From the NCBI GenBank assembly GCA_016712865.1, contig JADJQH010000002.1, positions 186,001 to 250,000 of the forward strand: DNA of 64,000 bases, written 5' to 3'. The DNA is from Dokdonella sp. GTDB taxonomy: Bacteria > Pseudomonadota > Gammaproteobacteria > Xanthomonadales > Rhodanobacteraceae. Positions 16,627-25,850 of the stretch are shown here, piece after piece. The translations under genes were made by a program, and so were the position numbers. Below the pieces are notes generated by a model that saw only the letters and a list, made by a program, of their open reading frames with translations, was not told where the DNA came from and did not search any database. Position 1 is the stretch's first letter. Each line of letters starts with the position of its first letter.

Positions 16627-18767
16627 GGCGATTCCTGCCGATTCAACAAGTCGAGGTAATGGCGCCCCTGCTCATCCGGGCGCTCGCGCAGCGCGGTGGC
16701 CGCCGGCGGCAGTGGCAGCTCCTTCCACAAGGCGTCGAGCAAACGCGTGCGACAGTCGAGGCAATCCGGCTGTCTGCGCAAGGCATCGATGCCCGCACGC
16801 AAACCCAGGGCATCACCGACAAGGCGGGGGTTTTCCCGCAGCCACGCATCGAAGGTATCCAGATCTGCCCCATGTCCACCCTGCAACGCGCGGTACAGAC
16901 GGTCGATGGGCGCGCGCTCGGATTCGGCCGCTGCCAGCACGCCCGGCCGATCACGCACATCCTTGCGCTCACCGCTGAGGCGTCGGCTTTCATCCACCGG
17001 CGGCAATTCCAGGCCAACGCGCGCGAGGTAGATGCGCGAGGCCTGCTGCACCTGCTTGATGAAATCGAGCGCGCGATTCTCGAATGGCAAGGCCTTCTCC
17101 GCCTCGCCCATGCGCAGGTGCAACTCGGCCTGCCACATCTCGGACAGCGCGGACCTGAGCAGTTTCTTCGTCTGCGGATCCAACAAAGTTGCAGCCTCGG
17201 CATGATCATGGGTGTGTCCGAACTGGGCCACGACATCACCCTCATTGCCGAAGCGCGCAGGGGCTTCGGCGTGATCGTGATCCCCGCCCAGGGCGTCCTG
17301 TTGGGTGGCTGAATTCGCGTGCGCATCCTCATCCTCGCCGTGCACGGAAGACTCCGGCCGCGCGCCGGACTCGAACTCCTCGCCGAGGAACTGCCCATAG
17401 CGCAGGCGCAGGATCTTCTGGTCTACCCCGATGGCATCCGAACGCGCAAGGAACGCATCCGCGGCCAGCTGCGCGCGCTGCGCGATGAGCGCCTCGGTGT
17501 CGATGATGATCTGGCGCTGGCTGCGGAAATAGGCAGGCATCACCTTCTGCACCAGACCATCGATGCCGCTGGTCTCGACATCGGGCTCGATGGGCCAGCG
17601 CAGGATGAAACTCGCGCTGCGCGCACGGTTTGCCTGTGGCTCGCGATTGTCGCTGACCTCCACCTGCACGATCAGGTCATCGCCCGCGACAAGGCCCAGC
17701 TGGGAAAGTCCGAGGACGTGGCGGAACGTGCGATGGCGCAGCTCACCGCCCGATTCCGGGCGCAATCGCAGCTGGCGTTCGCTGACGCCAACCTGCTCGC
17801 CACTGCCTTGCACCAGGGTGATCCGCAAATCCACCTGGGCCACGCCAAAATCATCGTCCACGACAAAAGCCAGCGGCCAGCGATCTTGCCCGGCTTCACG
17901 CAGGCTGAGGCTGCGTTCTGGATTGGAAACATGGATTTGCGGCGCCTCGTCAGGCAATGCATCCAGTCGATTGAGGCGATCGAACTCCGGCGCCAGAGCA
18001 GGCTGTGTGACGATGCGGTAGAGCGCCGATTGCTCCAGGTGAAATTCCGCACTCCACGCATCTTCGTTGCGCGTCATCGCGATCTCGTCACCATCAATGA
18101 ACTGCAAACGGACGGCATCCGGTTGCGCATCGAAGCGCACGCTCCAACGCAATCGCGACCCTTGCAATGCCTTCACATCCAGGCTGGATTCCTCGCGTTG
18201 CGGCATGCCGGTATAGGCCGGAGCCATCACCGCCACGGTGGAGCCCAGCAATTTCACGGGCACGCTCGTGCCGGAGTCGGCACTGGCTCCGGTGTCGATG
18301 GCTGGCGCAATGGCATTGCTCGCCGCCGGTCGCCACCCTGAAGCCAACACGATCAAACCTGCGATGACAAAGGAAGCCGCAAGGCGCCACCAGGGCCAGG
18401 GTGCGCGCAGGTCGGGCAAGGACAGTTGCCGCAGGCGATCCTCGATGCGCTGCCGTTGAAGACCCTGCAAGACGCCGAGCGCGGAGCGATCACGCAGCAA
18501 CAGCCCGCTGCTGTCCTCAAGTTGTATCAACGACGCATCGAGCCGGTTCGAAACATGAACGAGGCTGATCCGGCGCAGCCTTCGCATCAGCCAGAACGCA
18601 GCGATGATGCCCACCAACGCGGCACAGGCGACGCCCATCAGCACCTGCCCTGCCCGTGCCCCGCCCAGCACCAGCGCGAACATCACGGGGCATGCCGTGA
18701 GCAGCGCGTTCGCCAGCTCGCGCCATCGCATGCTGCGTTGCAGTCGCTCGATCGACGCGTGGCTCAT
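16623..18767 (-). CDS. Large membrane protein, DUF4175-like, of the MoxR/BatA cluster
   Basis: 714 residues with N-terminal helices (about 22-60) and another near residues 130-148, then a long, mostly helical extracytoplasmic region. A His/Asp-rich stretch (HGEDEDAHANS, GGDHDHAEAP, FGHTHDHAEA) around residues 485-530 could bind metal or simply be a flexible linker. It overlaps its neighbours by 4 bases on both sides, so it is firmly part of the operon. The DUF4175-like assignment rests on general layout and context. Confidence 0.7.
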   Translation of the reverse strand: MSHASIERLQRSMRWRELANALLTACPVMFALVLGGARAGQVLMGVACAALVGIIAAFWLMRRLRRISLVHVSNRLDASLIQLEDSSGLLLRDRSALGVLQGLQRQRIEDRLRQLSLPDLRAPWPWWRLAASFVIAGLIVLASGWRPAASNAIAPAIDTGASADSGTSVPVKLLGSTVAVMAPAYTGMPQREESSLDVKALQGSRLRWSVRFDAQPDAVRLQFIDGDEIAMTRNEDAWSAEFHLEQSALYRIVTQPALAPEFDRLNRLDALPDEAPQIHVSNPERSLSLREAGQDRWPLAFVVDDDFGVAQVDLRITLVQGSGEQVGVSERQLRLRPESGGELRHRTFRHVLGLSQLGLVAGDDLIVQVEVSDNREPQANRARSASFILRWPIEPDVETSGIDGLVQKVMPAYFRSQRQIIIDTEALIAQRAQLAADAFLARSDAIGVDQKILRLRYGQFLGEEFESGARPESSVHGEDEDAHANSATQQDALGGDHDHAEAPARFGNEGDVVAQFGHTHDHAEAATLLDPQTKKLLRSALSEMWQAELHLRMGEAEKALPFENRALDFIKQVQQASRIYLARVGLELPPVDESRRLSGERKDVRDRPGVLAAAESERAPIDRLYRALQGGHGADLDTFDAWLRENPRLVGDALGLRAGIDALRRQPDCLDCRTRLLDALWKELPLPPAATALRERPDEQGRHYLDLLNRQESP

Positions 18768-19915
18768 GCGCTCTTGCGCCTTCGGCTGGCCAACACGCGT
18801 TCAAGCAGGAATGTTCCGGCAACAAGTACCATCAGCAGCCGATCCAGCGCGGTGCGCAGGGGCTTGCCCGGTTCCGCAGACTGGAGCGGTCGCACGTTTT
18901 GAGCATAGTCGCTGCCTGGATCCTGCGCCCCGCCTGCAAAGAGGAATTTCACGCGTTCGGGAAAATCCGCGTCCAGCACCTGGGCAAAATCCTGCGGCGA
19001 CAAACGCGGCAGAAGGTAAATGACGCGTCCCGCGCCATGCCGCTGCCCGCTTGCAATCACCTCACCCTGTGCGTTGCGCCAGATTGCGGTGGCATTGGCC
19101 GGTGCCTCGCTGTTCACCAGCACGCGACCACCCCGCTTCACCCACGACAGCACTGGACCGGGCACAGGCGCATCCAGCCAGATCAGCCATTGCGTGTCGG
19201 CGTCGATGGGAACATTGAGTGTGCCCTCACTCACCGACCAGGCCGTGCCTGGGGATTCCTGCCAGGCGGCGACTACCGCATGCAGATAACGCAGCGCATC
19301 GGACTCGTGTGCGGTGTGGCGCAAGGCGACCTTTACCGGCGCCGATGCGGATGGCTCAACGCGCGTGGACGACTCGGAAGGCAGAATGCGCCAGTCCACC
19401 GCATGGCGCAGTGCGAGGCGTTGCGCATCCAATCCGTGCACGCGCTCGGGCACGACAACGGTGAGGCGGTCGGCGTCGGCAATCCCGTCATCGAATTCGC
19501 GCAGCAGGCTGGCGAGCGACGCAGCACCCGCGGGATCCGGTTTTGAATCCAGCGCAGGAAATCCGGGCACCAGCCAGCGCAGGCGTGCCTCGGGATCGCT
19601 CACCTCGGCAACCGCACGGGTTTGCTCGAGCGCGGGATCGATCAGCACCCAATGGCGCGGCGCACGCCAGTCGCCATGCAGAATCGGCTCGGCCAGCAGC
19701 AATGCAAGCAGGGCCAGCAACGCAAGCCGCGCCAGCAGCAGCGGCAGATCCTCGAATCGCAGGCGTCGACGCGGCCTTTCGCCTTGCACGAGCCAGCGCA
19801 TGGCGGCGAAGTCGATGACCCGGTGTTGCGGCCGTCGGGCGAGATGAATCAGCAAGGGCAGCAACAGGCTGGCCAGTGCCAGCAAGCCTGCAGGAAGGAG
19901 AAAGCCGAGGCTCAC
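18764..19915 (-). CDS. BatA-like membrane protein
   Basis: 383 residues. The first 70 residues match the N-terminal BatA/aerotolerance-regulator domain: a helix, the segment RRPQHRVIDFAAMRWL, and a second helix (LLARLALLALLALLLAEPIL). A C-terminal helix lies near residues 355-372. The middle looks like a reduced von Willebrand-type or GATase-like fold without clear metal site. It overlaps DUF58 and the following gene by 4 bases each. Confidence 0.8.
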   Translation of the reverse strand: MSLGFLLPAGLLALASLLLPLLIHLARRPQHRVIDFAAMRWLVQGERPRRRLRFEDLPLLLARLALLALLALLLAEPILHGDWRAPRHWVLIDPALEQTRAVAEVSDPEARLRWLVPGFPALDSKPDPAGAASLASLLREFDDGIADADRLTVVVPERVHGLDAQRLALRHAVDWRILPSESSTRVEPSASAPVKVALRHTAHESDALRYLHAVVAAWQESPGTAWSVSEGTLNVPIDADTQWLIWLDAPVPGPVLSWVKRGGRVLVNSEAPANATAIWRNAQGEVIASGQRHGAGRVIYLLPRLSPQDFAQVLDADFPERVKFLFAGGAQDPGSDYAQNVRPLQSAEPGKPLRTALDRLLMVLVAGTFLLERVLASRRRKSA

Positions 19916-20808
19916 CGGACGTCATCCCGCGAACGCGGACCGCCGAACAGGTAACGCAATGGCTCCACCAGCGGACGGTCGAGCACATGCTCGACCTGTG
20001 CAATGCCGGCAGCCTGCAGTCGCTTGCGCAGGGCCTCGCGCGCCTTGCCGAAGCGTTCGAGGAATCCGGCGCGGGCGCGGGCGGCATCGACCTGGATTTC
20101 CACACCGCTTTCCGGATCGCGGAAGTGAAGGCCACCCTTGAACGGAAAATCGCGCTCCTCGGCGCTCGACAAGTGGATGCAGCGCACTTCGCGGCGGGCG
20201 CTAGCCAGTCGACACGACAGTTCGGTCCAACCGTCATCGAAGCCATCGCTGAACATGACCACCAGGGAGCCGGCCTGGATTTTTTCCCACAAGGGCCTCA
20301 AGGCCTCGGCACCCGGCAGGTTTCCGGCTGGCTGCATGCGATCCAGGGCCAGCAGGCAGCGATCACGCTGGCGCGGTCCGGCGGCTGCGGCGATGAAATC
20401 GACGGAATCGTTTGCCAACACCACCAACCCGAACAGGTCGCCCTGGCGCAAGGCCAGCTCCATCACGGCCAGGGCAAGCAGTTTGGCGGCATCCAGTTTG
20501 CGCAATGCGGAGCGGGCCTGGTCGGCCTGTCCCATCGATGCACTGGCATCGATCACGATCCAGACGGTCAACTGGCTGTCGAATTCCGCCTCGCGGACAA
20601 AATAGCGATCCGAGCGTGCAAACAGCTTCCAGTCGATGTGACGCGGTTCGTCGCCTGGTTGATAGCCACGATACTGGGCAAATTCGAGTCCGGCCCCGCG
20701 ATTGCGGCTGGCATGCATGCCCAATCCGCCGGTGGCGATGGGAGCGCGCGAGTGCAGGCGCAACTCGCCCAGCACTGCGCGCAGCTCATCGGGCAAGGAC
20801 AAGGGCAC
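19912..20808 (-). CDS. DUF58 protein with von Willebrand A-like fold
   Basis: 298 residues. The DUF58 signature YRGYQPGDEPRHIDWKLFARSD is at about residues 45-66. A von Willebrand factor A-like domain follows, with a MIDAS-type DASASMG motif. Such proteins act as partners of MoxR ATPases, which are proposed to insert metals or remodel client proteins. It lies 8 bp after moxR and overlaps the BatA-like gene by 4 bases. Confidence 0.9.
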   Translation of the reverse strand: MPLSLPDELRAVLGELRLHSRAPIATGGLGMHASRNRGAGLEFAQYRGYQPGDEPRHIDWKLFARSDRYFVREAEFDSQLTVWIVIDASASMGQADQARSALRKLDAAKLLALAVMELALRQGDLFGLVVLANDSVDFIAAAAGPRQRDRCLLALDRMQPAGNLPGAEALRPLWEKIQAGSLVVMFSDGFDDGWTELSCRLASARREVRCIHLSSAEERDFPFKGGLHFRDPESGVEIQVDAARARAGFLERFGKAREALRKRLQAAGIAQVEHVLDRPLVEPLRYLFGGPRSRDDVR

Positions 20809-20816
20809 GGCAATCC

Positions 20817-21812
20817 TCAGCCCGGAAATTCAACCGCGCCGAGCAGCGCCTCGATGACCTCGTCGGGACTGCGCCGTTCGGCCTCGGCGGCAAAGGAAAG
20901 CAACAGTCGATGGCGCAGGACCGGGGCAAGCAGGGCTTTCACGTCCTCGCGGGTTGCTGCCAGCCGCCCATGGATCAGCGCGCGTGCCTTGGCCGCCAGC
21001 ATCAGGGATTGGCCCGCACGCGGACCCGCACCCCAGCGCACCCATTCGCGAACCGCGGCGACTTCGCTCTCCTGCGGGCGCGATGCGCGCACCAGACGCG
21101 TGATCCAGGCCAGCAGCCCTTCGCTGACATGCACTTCGCGCACGAGCTTTTGCAGGGCGATCACCTCCTCACCATCCATCACCGCATTGGCCTTGCCCAT
21201 GCCACTGCCGGTGGTTCGGTCGAGGATCGCGCGCTCCTCGGCTTCGCTCGGATAGCCCACGCGGATGTGCAACAGAAAACGATCCAGTTGCGCCTCCGGC
21301 AAGGGATAGGTGCCCGCTTGCTCGAGCGGATTCTGCGTGGCCAGCACGAAGAACGGCTCCGGCAACGGGTAGGTTGTGCCGGCATAGCTGATGGTGTGTT
21401 CCTGCATGGCCTCAAGCAGTGCCGCCTGGGTCTTCGGCGGCGTGCGGTTCAACTCATCGGCGAGAAGCAGGCTGGTGAACACCGGCCCTTTCTGGAACTT
21501 GAAATAGCGTTTGCCCGTACCGTGGTCCTCCTCGAGGATCTCGGTGCCGAGAATGTCGCTCGGCATCAGGTCCGGCGTGAACTGGATGCGCCGGAACTCC
21601 AGGTGCAATGCCTCGCCGAGCGAACGCACCAGCAAGGTCTTGCCCAGACCCGGTACGCCTTCAAGCAGGCAGTGGCCGCCGGCGAGCAAGCCGATCAGCA
21701 ACTGTTCGACCACCTCATCCTGGCCAACGATCACGCGTGCGATGGATGCGCGCAGATCCGCCAGCTTGACGATCTGTTGTTGTACCGCCTGTTCCGTCAC
21801 TGGTTCATTCAT
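20817..21812 (-). CDS. moxR: MoxR-family AAA+ ATPase
   Basis: 331 residues. Walker A is GVPGLGKT, Walker B lies in LLADELNR, and sensor 1 in FVLATQNP. The Q-F-T-P-D-L-M-P-S-D stretch is typical of MoxR. MoxR proteins are chaperone-like ATPases that work with VWA-domain partners, here encoded by the next two genes. The symbol names the family; the exact subfamily is unknown. A GC hairpin lies upstream (about 21838-21852), without a following T-run. Confidence 0.93.
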   Translation of the reverse strand: MNEPVTEQAVQQQIVKLADLRASIARVIVGQDEVVEQLLIGLLAGGHCLLEGVPGLGKTLLVRSLGEALHLEFRRIQFTPDLMPSDILGTEILEEDHGTGKRYFKFQKGPVFTSLLLADELNRTPPKTQAALLEAMQEHTISYAGTTYPLPEPFFVLATQNPLEQAGTYPLPEAQLDRFLLHIRVGYPSEAEERAILDRTTGSGMGKANAVMDGEEVIALQKLVREVHVSEGLLAWITRLVRASRPQESEVAAVREWVRWGAGPRAGQSLMLAAKARALIHGRLAATREDVKALLAPVLRHRLLLSFAAEAERRSPDEVIEALLGAVEFPG

Positions 21813-21871
21813 CGCCGGGTTCCACTATGAAAATGATCGCCCCTGAAGGGGCTCCAACGGACGAATTTTCG

Positions 21872-22609
21872 TCAATTACTGAGCGCATAGACCACGATAT
21901 TGACCGCGAACTTCGTGTTGTCCTCGGCCAGGAAGCGCTTGTTGCGCCAGTCGTAGTCCCACTCGCAACCGTAGTCCTTGTTGCTGTACAGCACACCCAG
22001 GCGACCGTCGATCTCGATGCCCTTGAGATACTCATGGACCAGATCATCGCCCCAGCCATTGAGCTCAAGCCCGGTCGGCGGGGGGCCGTCGAAACGGAAA
22101 AAACTCGAATAGATCGGGTGCGAATTCGGCAGCCGACGCAGTGCATCCCTGCCGAACATGCGCGACATCTCCGCCTCGAACGAGCGTGCAAACAGGCCGT
22201 CGATGTCGTGGTTGCAGTCATCCACGAACACGAATCCGCCATTGCGCACGTAGGCCTCGAAATTGCGCCGCTCATCGGCATTGAACTCGACCAGCTTGTG
22301 CCCGGCGAGATAGCAGAACGCCTCCCCGAGCACGCGCGGATCGGCCAGCGACAACACCTGCTCGGCAGGATCGACGCGCAGCGTGGTGTACTGGATCAGT
22401 GCATCGATCACGTTGTTCGGCATGCGCTGGTCGACGTCCCAGTCACCCGACTCGTACATGAGCCGGGTGAAGCGGAAGTCGTACGTAGAGCCGTGAGTCG
22501 GGAATTGGGAATCGGGAATCGGAGAAGCAGCCTGTGCGCGCAGCAGCGGCGCGAGCGCGATGCCGACGGAACCGGACAACACCAAGCGCAGGAACTCAGA
22601 ACGGGTCAT
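21872..22609 (-). CDS. DUF4159 exported protein
   Basis: 245 residues with an N-terminal export signal (MTRSEFLRLVLSGSVGIALAPL). This looks Tat-like but has only one arginine at the twin-arginine position. The DUF4159 domain follows (FRFTRLMYESGDWDVD; GGFVFVDDCNHD; SHPIYSSFFRFDG), a GATase-like fold common in MoxR/BatA operons. Residues about 29-41 (SPIPDSQFPTHGS) are encoded by a GGGAAT-type dispersed repeat that appears to have inserted in frame behind the signal peptide. Confidence 0.85.
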   Translation of the reverse strand: MTRSEFLRLVLSGSVGIALAPLLRAQAASPIPDSQFPTHGSTYDFRFTRLMYESGDWDVDQRMPNNVIDALIQYTTLRVDPAEQVLSLADPRVLGEAFCYLAGHKLVEFNADERRNFEAYVRNGGFVFVDDCNHDIDGLFARSFEAEMSRMFGRDALRRLPNSHPIYSSFFRFDGPPPTGLELNGWGDDLVHEYLKGIEIDGRLGVLYSNKDYGCEWDYDWRNKRFLAEDNTKFAVNIVVYALSN

Positions 22610-22722
22610 GGAACAGTCGGGATCAAAGAGCAGGGAGCCGGGAGCCGTGCAACGCCAACGACAACCCGAGGCGCTCCCGATCTTTTCACGACTCCCGATT
22701 CTCCGTTCCCAATTCCCGGCTT
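22492..22722. repeat. GGGAATC-type repeats in inverted orientation around the DUF4159 gene start
   Basis: Copies of GGGAATTGGGAA/GGGAATCGG motifs occur at about 22498-22523, inside the DUF4159 gene. An inverted set occurs at about 22689-22717, between that gene and the TldE stop. A related GGGAGCCGGGAGCCG stretch is at 22630-22650. Such repeats are dispersed in Xanthomonad genomes; here one set has become coding. Confidence 0.75.
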
Positions 22723-24057
22723 CTAGACGGCATCCGACAGCGAGGTGAAGGTGAAGTCACGCAGGCGCATCGGCGGCAACATCATCACGGTCGAGGATTC
22801 ATCGCCCTGCACGCGCACCGGCTTGCCGAGTTCGTCGATGTTGTTGAGCATGATCACCGGCGATTCGTTGAAGCGGAAATTCTTGATCGGATACTTGATC
22901 TCGCCGTTCTCGATGTAGAAGGTGCCATCACGGGTGAGGCCGGTAAGCAACACGGTCTGTGGATCGACCATGCGGATGTACCAGGTGCGCGTCACCAGCA
23001 CGCCCTTTTTCGTACCCTTCACCAGTTCGCCGGTGGACTTGGTGCCACCGCTCATGATCAGGTTGCCCGGTGTCGCGTTGGCCTTCTTGCCCTGCTTCTG
23101 CGCCCAGAATCGCGAGTAATCGAGATTGACCACCTTGCCCTTGTCGATGATGGCCATGCGCTCACGCGGCAAGCCATCTTCGTCCCACGGCAGCACCGGT
23201 GCTTCCGCGTGCCAGGGATCGGTGATGAGGTTCACGCGCGGGTCGTAGACTTGCTCACCGAGTTTGTTGCCGCCGCCCTTCTTGGAAAGGAAGCTGCGAC
23301 CTTCGTCGGCGCTGCGCGCGTCGAAGAAGAACATCATGAAACCGACCAGGCCGGCGACTGCGGCAGGCTCCAGGATCACCGTGTACTTGCCCGGTTCCAA
23401 CGCCTTGGCCTCGACCGACTCGCTGGCCTTTTTCATGGCGATGCGGATGTCCTCGTCGGCCTTGAATGACGACGCATCCTTGGCGTTGTGACCGACCCAG
23501 CCGGAACCGCTGCCATCTTCGGTGCGCACCGTGCAGGTGAAGTTGAAGTTGGTGGATTTCTGGTAACCGAAATTGCCCTTGCTGTTGGCAAACGCCACGA
23601 AGCTCTGGCCATCCTCAAGGAAACCTGCGGCGACCAGTTTTTCCTCCTTGCATGGCGCGATCGAATCGGCTGCCACCTTTGCGCGGAAATCCGGAGTGAT
23701 GGCGGCCGTGGATTCACTGAAGGTAGCGCTGGGCTTGTAGGTCTGCTTGTCGATGGCCGGCATGAACTCGGGGTTTTCCGGCGCCAGCTTGGCCAGATCC
23801 TCGGCGCGACGAACCACTTTTTCCAGCGAAGCGTCATCGAATTCGTTGATGGTGGCGGTGCCGACGCGCTTGCCGAATGCCACCTGCACCACCAGGTTGG
23901 CATCGCTGACGATGCCGCTGGTGGAAACCGCGTTGCGTGCGAAGCGCACATTGCCGTCAATCGATCCACCCAGCTGTGCCGTGCACTCATCCGCCTTGGA
24001 CAGCTTGATGACCTTGTCGAGGATCGCCTTGGCGTCCTGTTCCGTGTAAATGCTCAT
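22723..24057 (-). CDS. TldE/PmbA-family metalloprotease-like subunit
   Basis: 444 residues, the usual size of TldE/PmbA. The N-terminal domain begins YTEQDAKAILDKVIKLSKAD and the C-terminal half carries the family beta-rich domain. TldE lacks the HExxxH site of TldD and works as its partner in a hexameric protease that trims peptides (microcin B17, CcdA, cofactor precursors). No signal peptide is visible although the adjacent TldD-like proteins have one. It starts 17 bp after the TldD gene, so the pair is cotranscribed. Confidence 0.88.
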   Translation of the reverse strand: MSIYTEQDAKAILDKVIKLSKADECTAQLGGSIDGNVRFARNAVSTSGIVSDANLVVQVAFGKRVGTATINEFDDASLEKVVRRAEDLAKLAPENPEFMPAIDKQTYKPSATFSESTAAITPDFRAKVAADSIAPCKEEKLVAAGFLEDGQSFVAFANSKGNFGYQKSTNFNFTCTVRTEDGSGSGWVGHNAKDASSFKADEDIRIAMKKASESVEAKALEPGKYTVILEPAAVAGLVGFMMFFFDARSADEGRSFLSKKGGGNKLGEQVYDPRVNLITDPWHAEAPVLPWDEDGLPRERMAIIDKGKVVNLDYSRFWAQKQGKKANATPGNLIMSGGTKSTGELVKGTKKGVLVTRTWYIRMVDPQTVLLTGLTRDGTFYIENGEIKYPIKNFRFNESPVIMLNNIDELGKPVRVQGDESSTVMMLPPMRLRDFTFTSLSDAV

Positions 24058-24074
24058 CGTGATGTCTCCTGTCC

Positions 24075-25709
24075 TCAGCCGAGGCTGCGTGCGGTGTTGA
24101 TGACGTTGATGCCGTTGAAACGGGCTGTGCTGGATCCGTGCGACACGGCGGATGACTGGCTGGGCTGGCCCTTGCCGTCAAAGAACGATCCGCCGAGTCG
24201 ATAGTCGGATTGATCGCAGACCGCAGAGCAGGCATTCCAGAACTCCGGCGTACGAATCTGATAGGCCACGTCCTCGATCATGTGGGTGATCTTGCCGTTC
24301 TTGATTTCGTAGAACAGCTGGCCGCCAAACTGCGCGTTGTAGCGTTGCTGGTCGATGGAGAACGAGCCATCGCCGATGATGTAGATGCCGTTTTCGACAT
24401 TCTTGACCATCTCTGCCGGCGACAACGTGTCCTTGCCGGAGGCAAGCGAGACATTGGCCATGCGCTGGAACTGCACGCTCGACCACGAATCGGCGTAGCA
24501 GCAACCCTGCGAATGTTCGAGACCGAGAATGTGGGCCTGGTCGCGGATTGCCTGGTAGTTGACCAGGATGCCGTCCTTGACCAGATCCCAGCGCTGGGTC
24601 TTCACGCCTTCGTCGTCGTAACCGACCGCGCCAAGGGAATGTGGCTGCACCTTGTCCGCAAAGAGGGTGACCTTGTCGCTGCCGTAGCGGAAATCCTTGC
24701 TCTTCCACTTGTCCAGGGTGGCAAAGCTGGTGCCTGCGAAGTTGGCCTCGTAGCCAAGCACGCGGTCGAGTTCGAGGGGATGACCGACCGACTCATGGAT
24801 GGTCAACCACAGATGGCTGGGGTCAAGCACCAGGTCGTACTTGCCCGGCTTCACCGACGGCGCCTTCAGCTTTTCGCGCGCCTGGGTTGCCGCCGCGGTG
24901 GCGTCTTCGAGCATGTCGTAGGAGTTTCCGTACGCATACCCCCCGGCCGGCAGCAGGACCTTGTCCTCCTTCTTCCCGTCCAGGTATTCGTAACCCATGC
25001 CCATCGGCGCCGACATGCCGTCGCGACTGCGGAACTTGCCGCTGGCCTTGTCGATGGCGGTCACCGACATGGGCGCCCAGATGCGGTGGATGTCCTGGTC
25101 GATGTAGGAGCCATCGGTCGAGGCAAAGTATTTCTGCTCGTTGACCAGGAACAACATCGAGTTGCAGAAATCCGCACCTGCCTTCATTGCCGCCGCATTG
25201 ACGCCAAGCAGCAGCTCGACCTTGTCCTTGATCGGCACTTCCATGGAGTTCTTGACGATGGGCGTGGCCCACGACACCTCGCCCGCGCCGGGCGTGGGCG
25301 CCAGTTGCACGGGCTGGCCATTGACCTTCGAGTTTGCCTTGGCAATCTGCACGGCCTGGCGCGCGGCATTGGCCACGGTATCGGCAGAGAGATTGCTGCT
25401 CGCCGAAAAACCCCAGGTGCCGTCGGCAATCACGCGGATGCCGACGCCAGTGGATTCGGTATTGACGATGTTCTGCACCTTGTCTTCGCGGGTGATCACG
25501 AACTGGCGCAGGTAGCGACCGATGCGCACATCGCAATAGCTCGCACCCGCCGCCTTGGCTGCCGCCAGCGCGGTATCCGCCAGGCGCTTCTTCAGCGCCA
25601 CATCGAGCTTGGTGACAAGCTCCTCCGCGGCAATCAGCCGGCCATAGGCCGGAATCATCATCGCGCCAAGGCCGAGACTCGTGGCCTTGATGAAATCTCG
25701 TCGTTGCAT
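24075..25709 (-). CDS. TldD-family metalloprotease with Tat signal (first copy)
   Basis: 544 residues from the ATG at 25709, preceded by GGAGGA. A twin-arginine leader (MQRRDFIKATSLGLGAMM) suggests folded export, which is unlike cytoplasmic TldD. The zinc site HESVGHPLELDRVLG, of the HExxxH type, and the downstream EANFAGTSF stretch are intact. It is closely related along its whole length to the next gene upstream (25851-27485), which has the same length, leader and motifs. Together with the TldE gene it probably forms a peptidase complex; the substrate is unknown. Confidence 0.9.
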   Translation of the reverse strand: MQRRDFIKATSLGLGAMMIPAYGRLIAAEELVTKLDVALKKRLADTALAAAKAAGASYCDVRIGRYLRQFVITREDKVQNIVNTESTGVGIRVIADGTWGFSASSNLSADTVANAARQAVQIAKANSKVNGQPVQLAPTPGAGEVSWATPIVKNSMEVPIKDKVELLLGVNAAAMKAGADFCNSMLFLVNEQKYFASTDGSYIDQDIHRIWAPMSVTAIDKASGKFRSRDGMSAPMGMGYEYLDGKKEDKVLLPAGGYAYGNSYDMLEDATAAATQAREKLKAPSVKPGKYDLVLDPSHLWLTIHESVGHPLELDRVLGYEANFAGTSFATLDKWKSKDFRYGSDKVTLFADKVQPHSLGAVGYDDEGVKTQRWDLVKDGILVNYQAIRDQAHILGLEHSQGCCYADSWSSVQFQRMANVSLASGKDTLSPAEMVKNVENGIYIIGDGSFSIDQQRYNAQFGGQLFYEIKNGKITHMIEDVAYQIRTPEFWNACSAVCDQSDYRLGGSFFDGKGQPSQSSAVSHGSSTARFNGINVINTARSLG

Positions 25710-25850
25710 GGTTTCCTCCGCCTCGCGTTCGTGATCAACGGGGAGACCCCGTCCGTTTCTACTGGCTTTCCCCGGCATCGCCGGCTATCGATCCACAACC
25801 TCTCAAGAATGCCGCTGGCGGCACGCGCCGTCATGTGACAAAGGGCACGG

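Noticed and set aside
21836-21854. Hairpin between the DUF4159 and MoxR genes as terminator
   Set aside because: The stem is only 5-6 bp and the T-rich bases come several positions later, so it does not convincingly end transcription.
24210-25838. Long open frame opposite the first TldD gene
   Set aside because: Antisense to a well-supported gene with zinc site and Tat leader; the translation has no family features. The same holds for frames opposite the exported protease, BNR and M23 genes.
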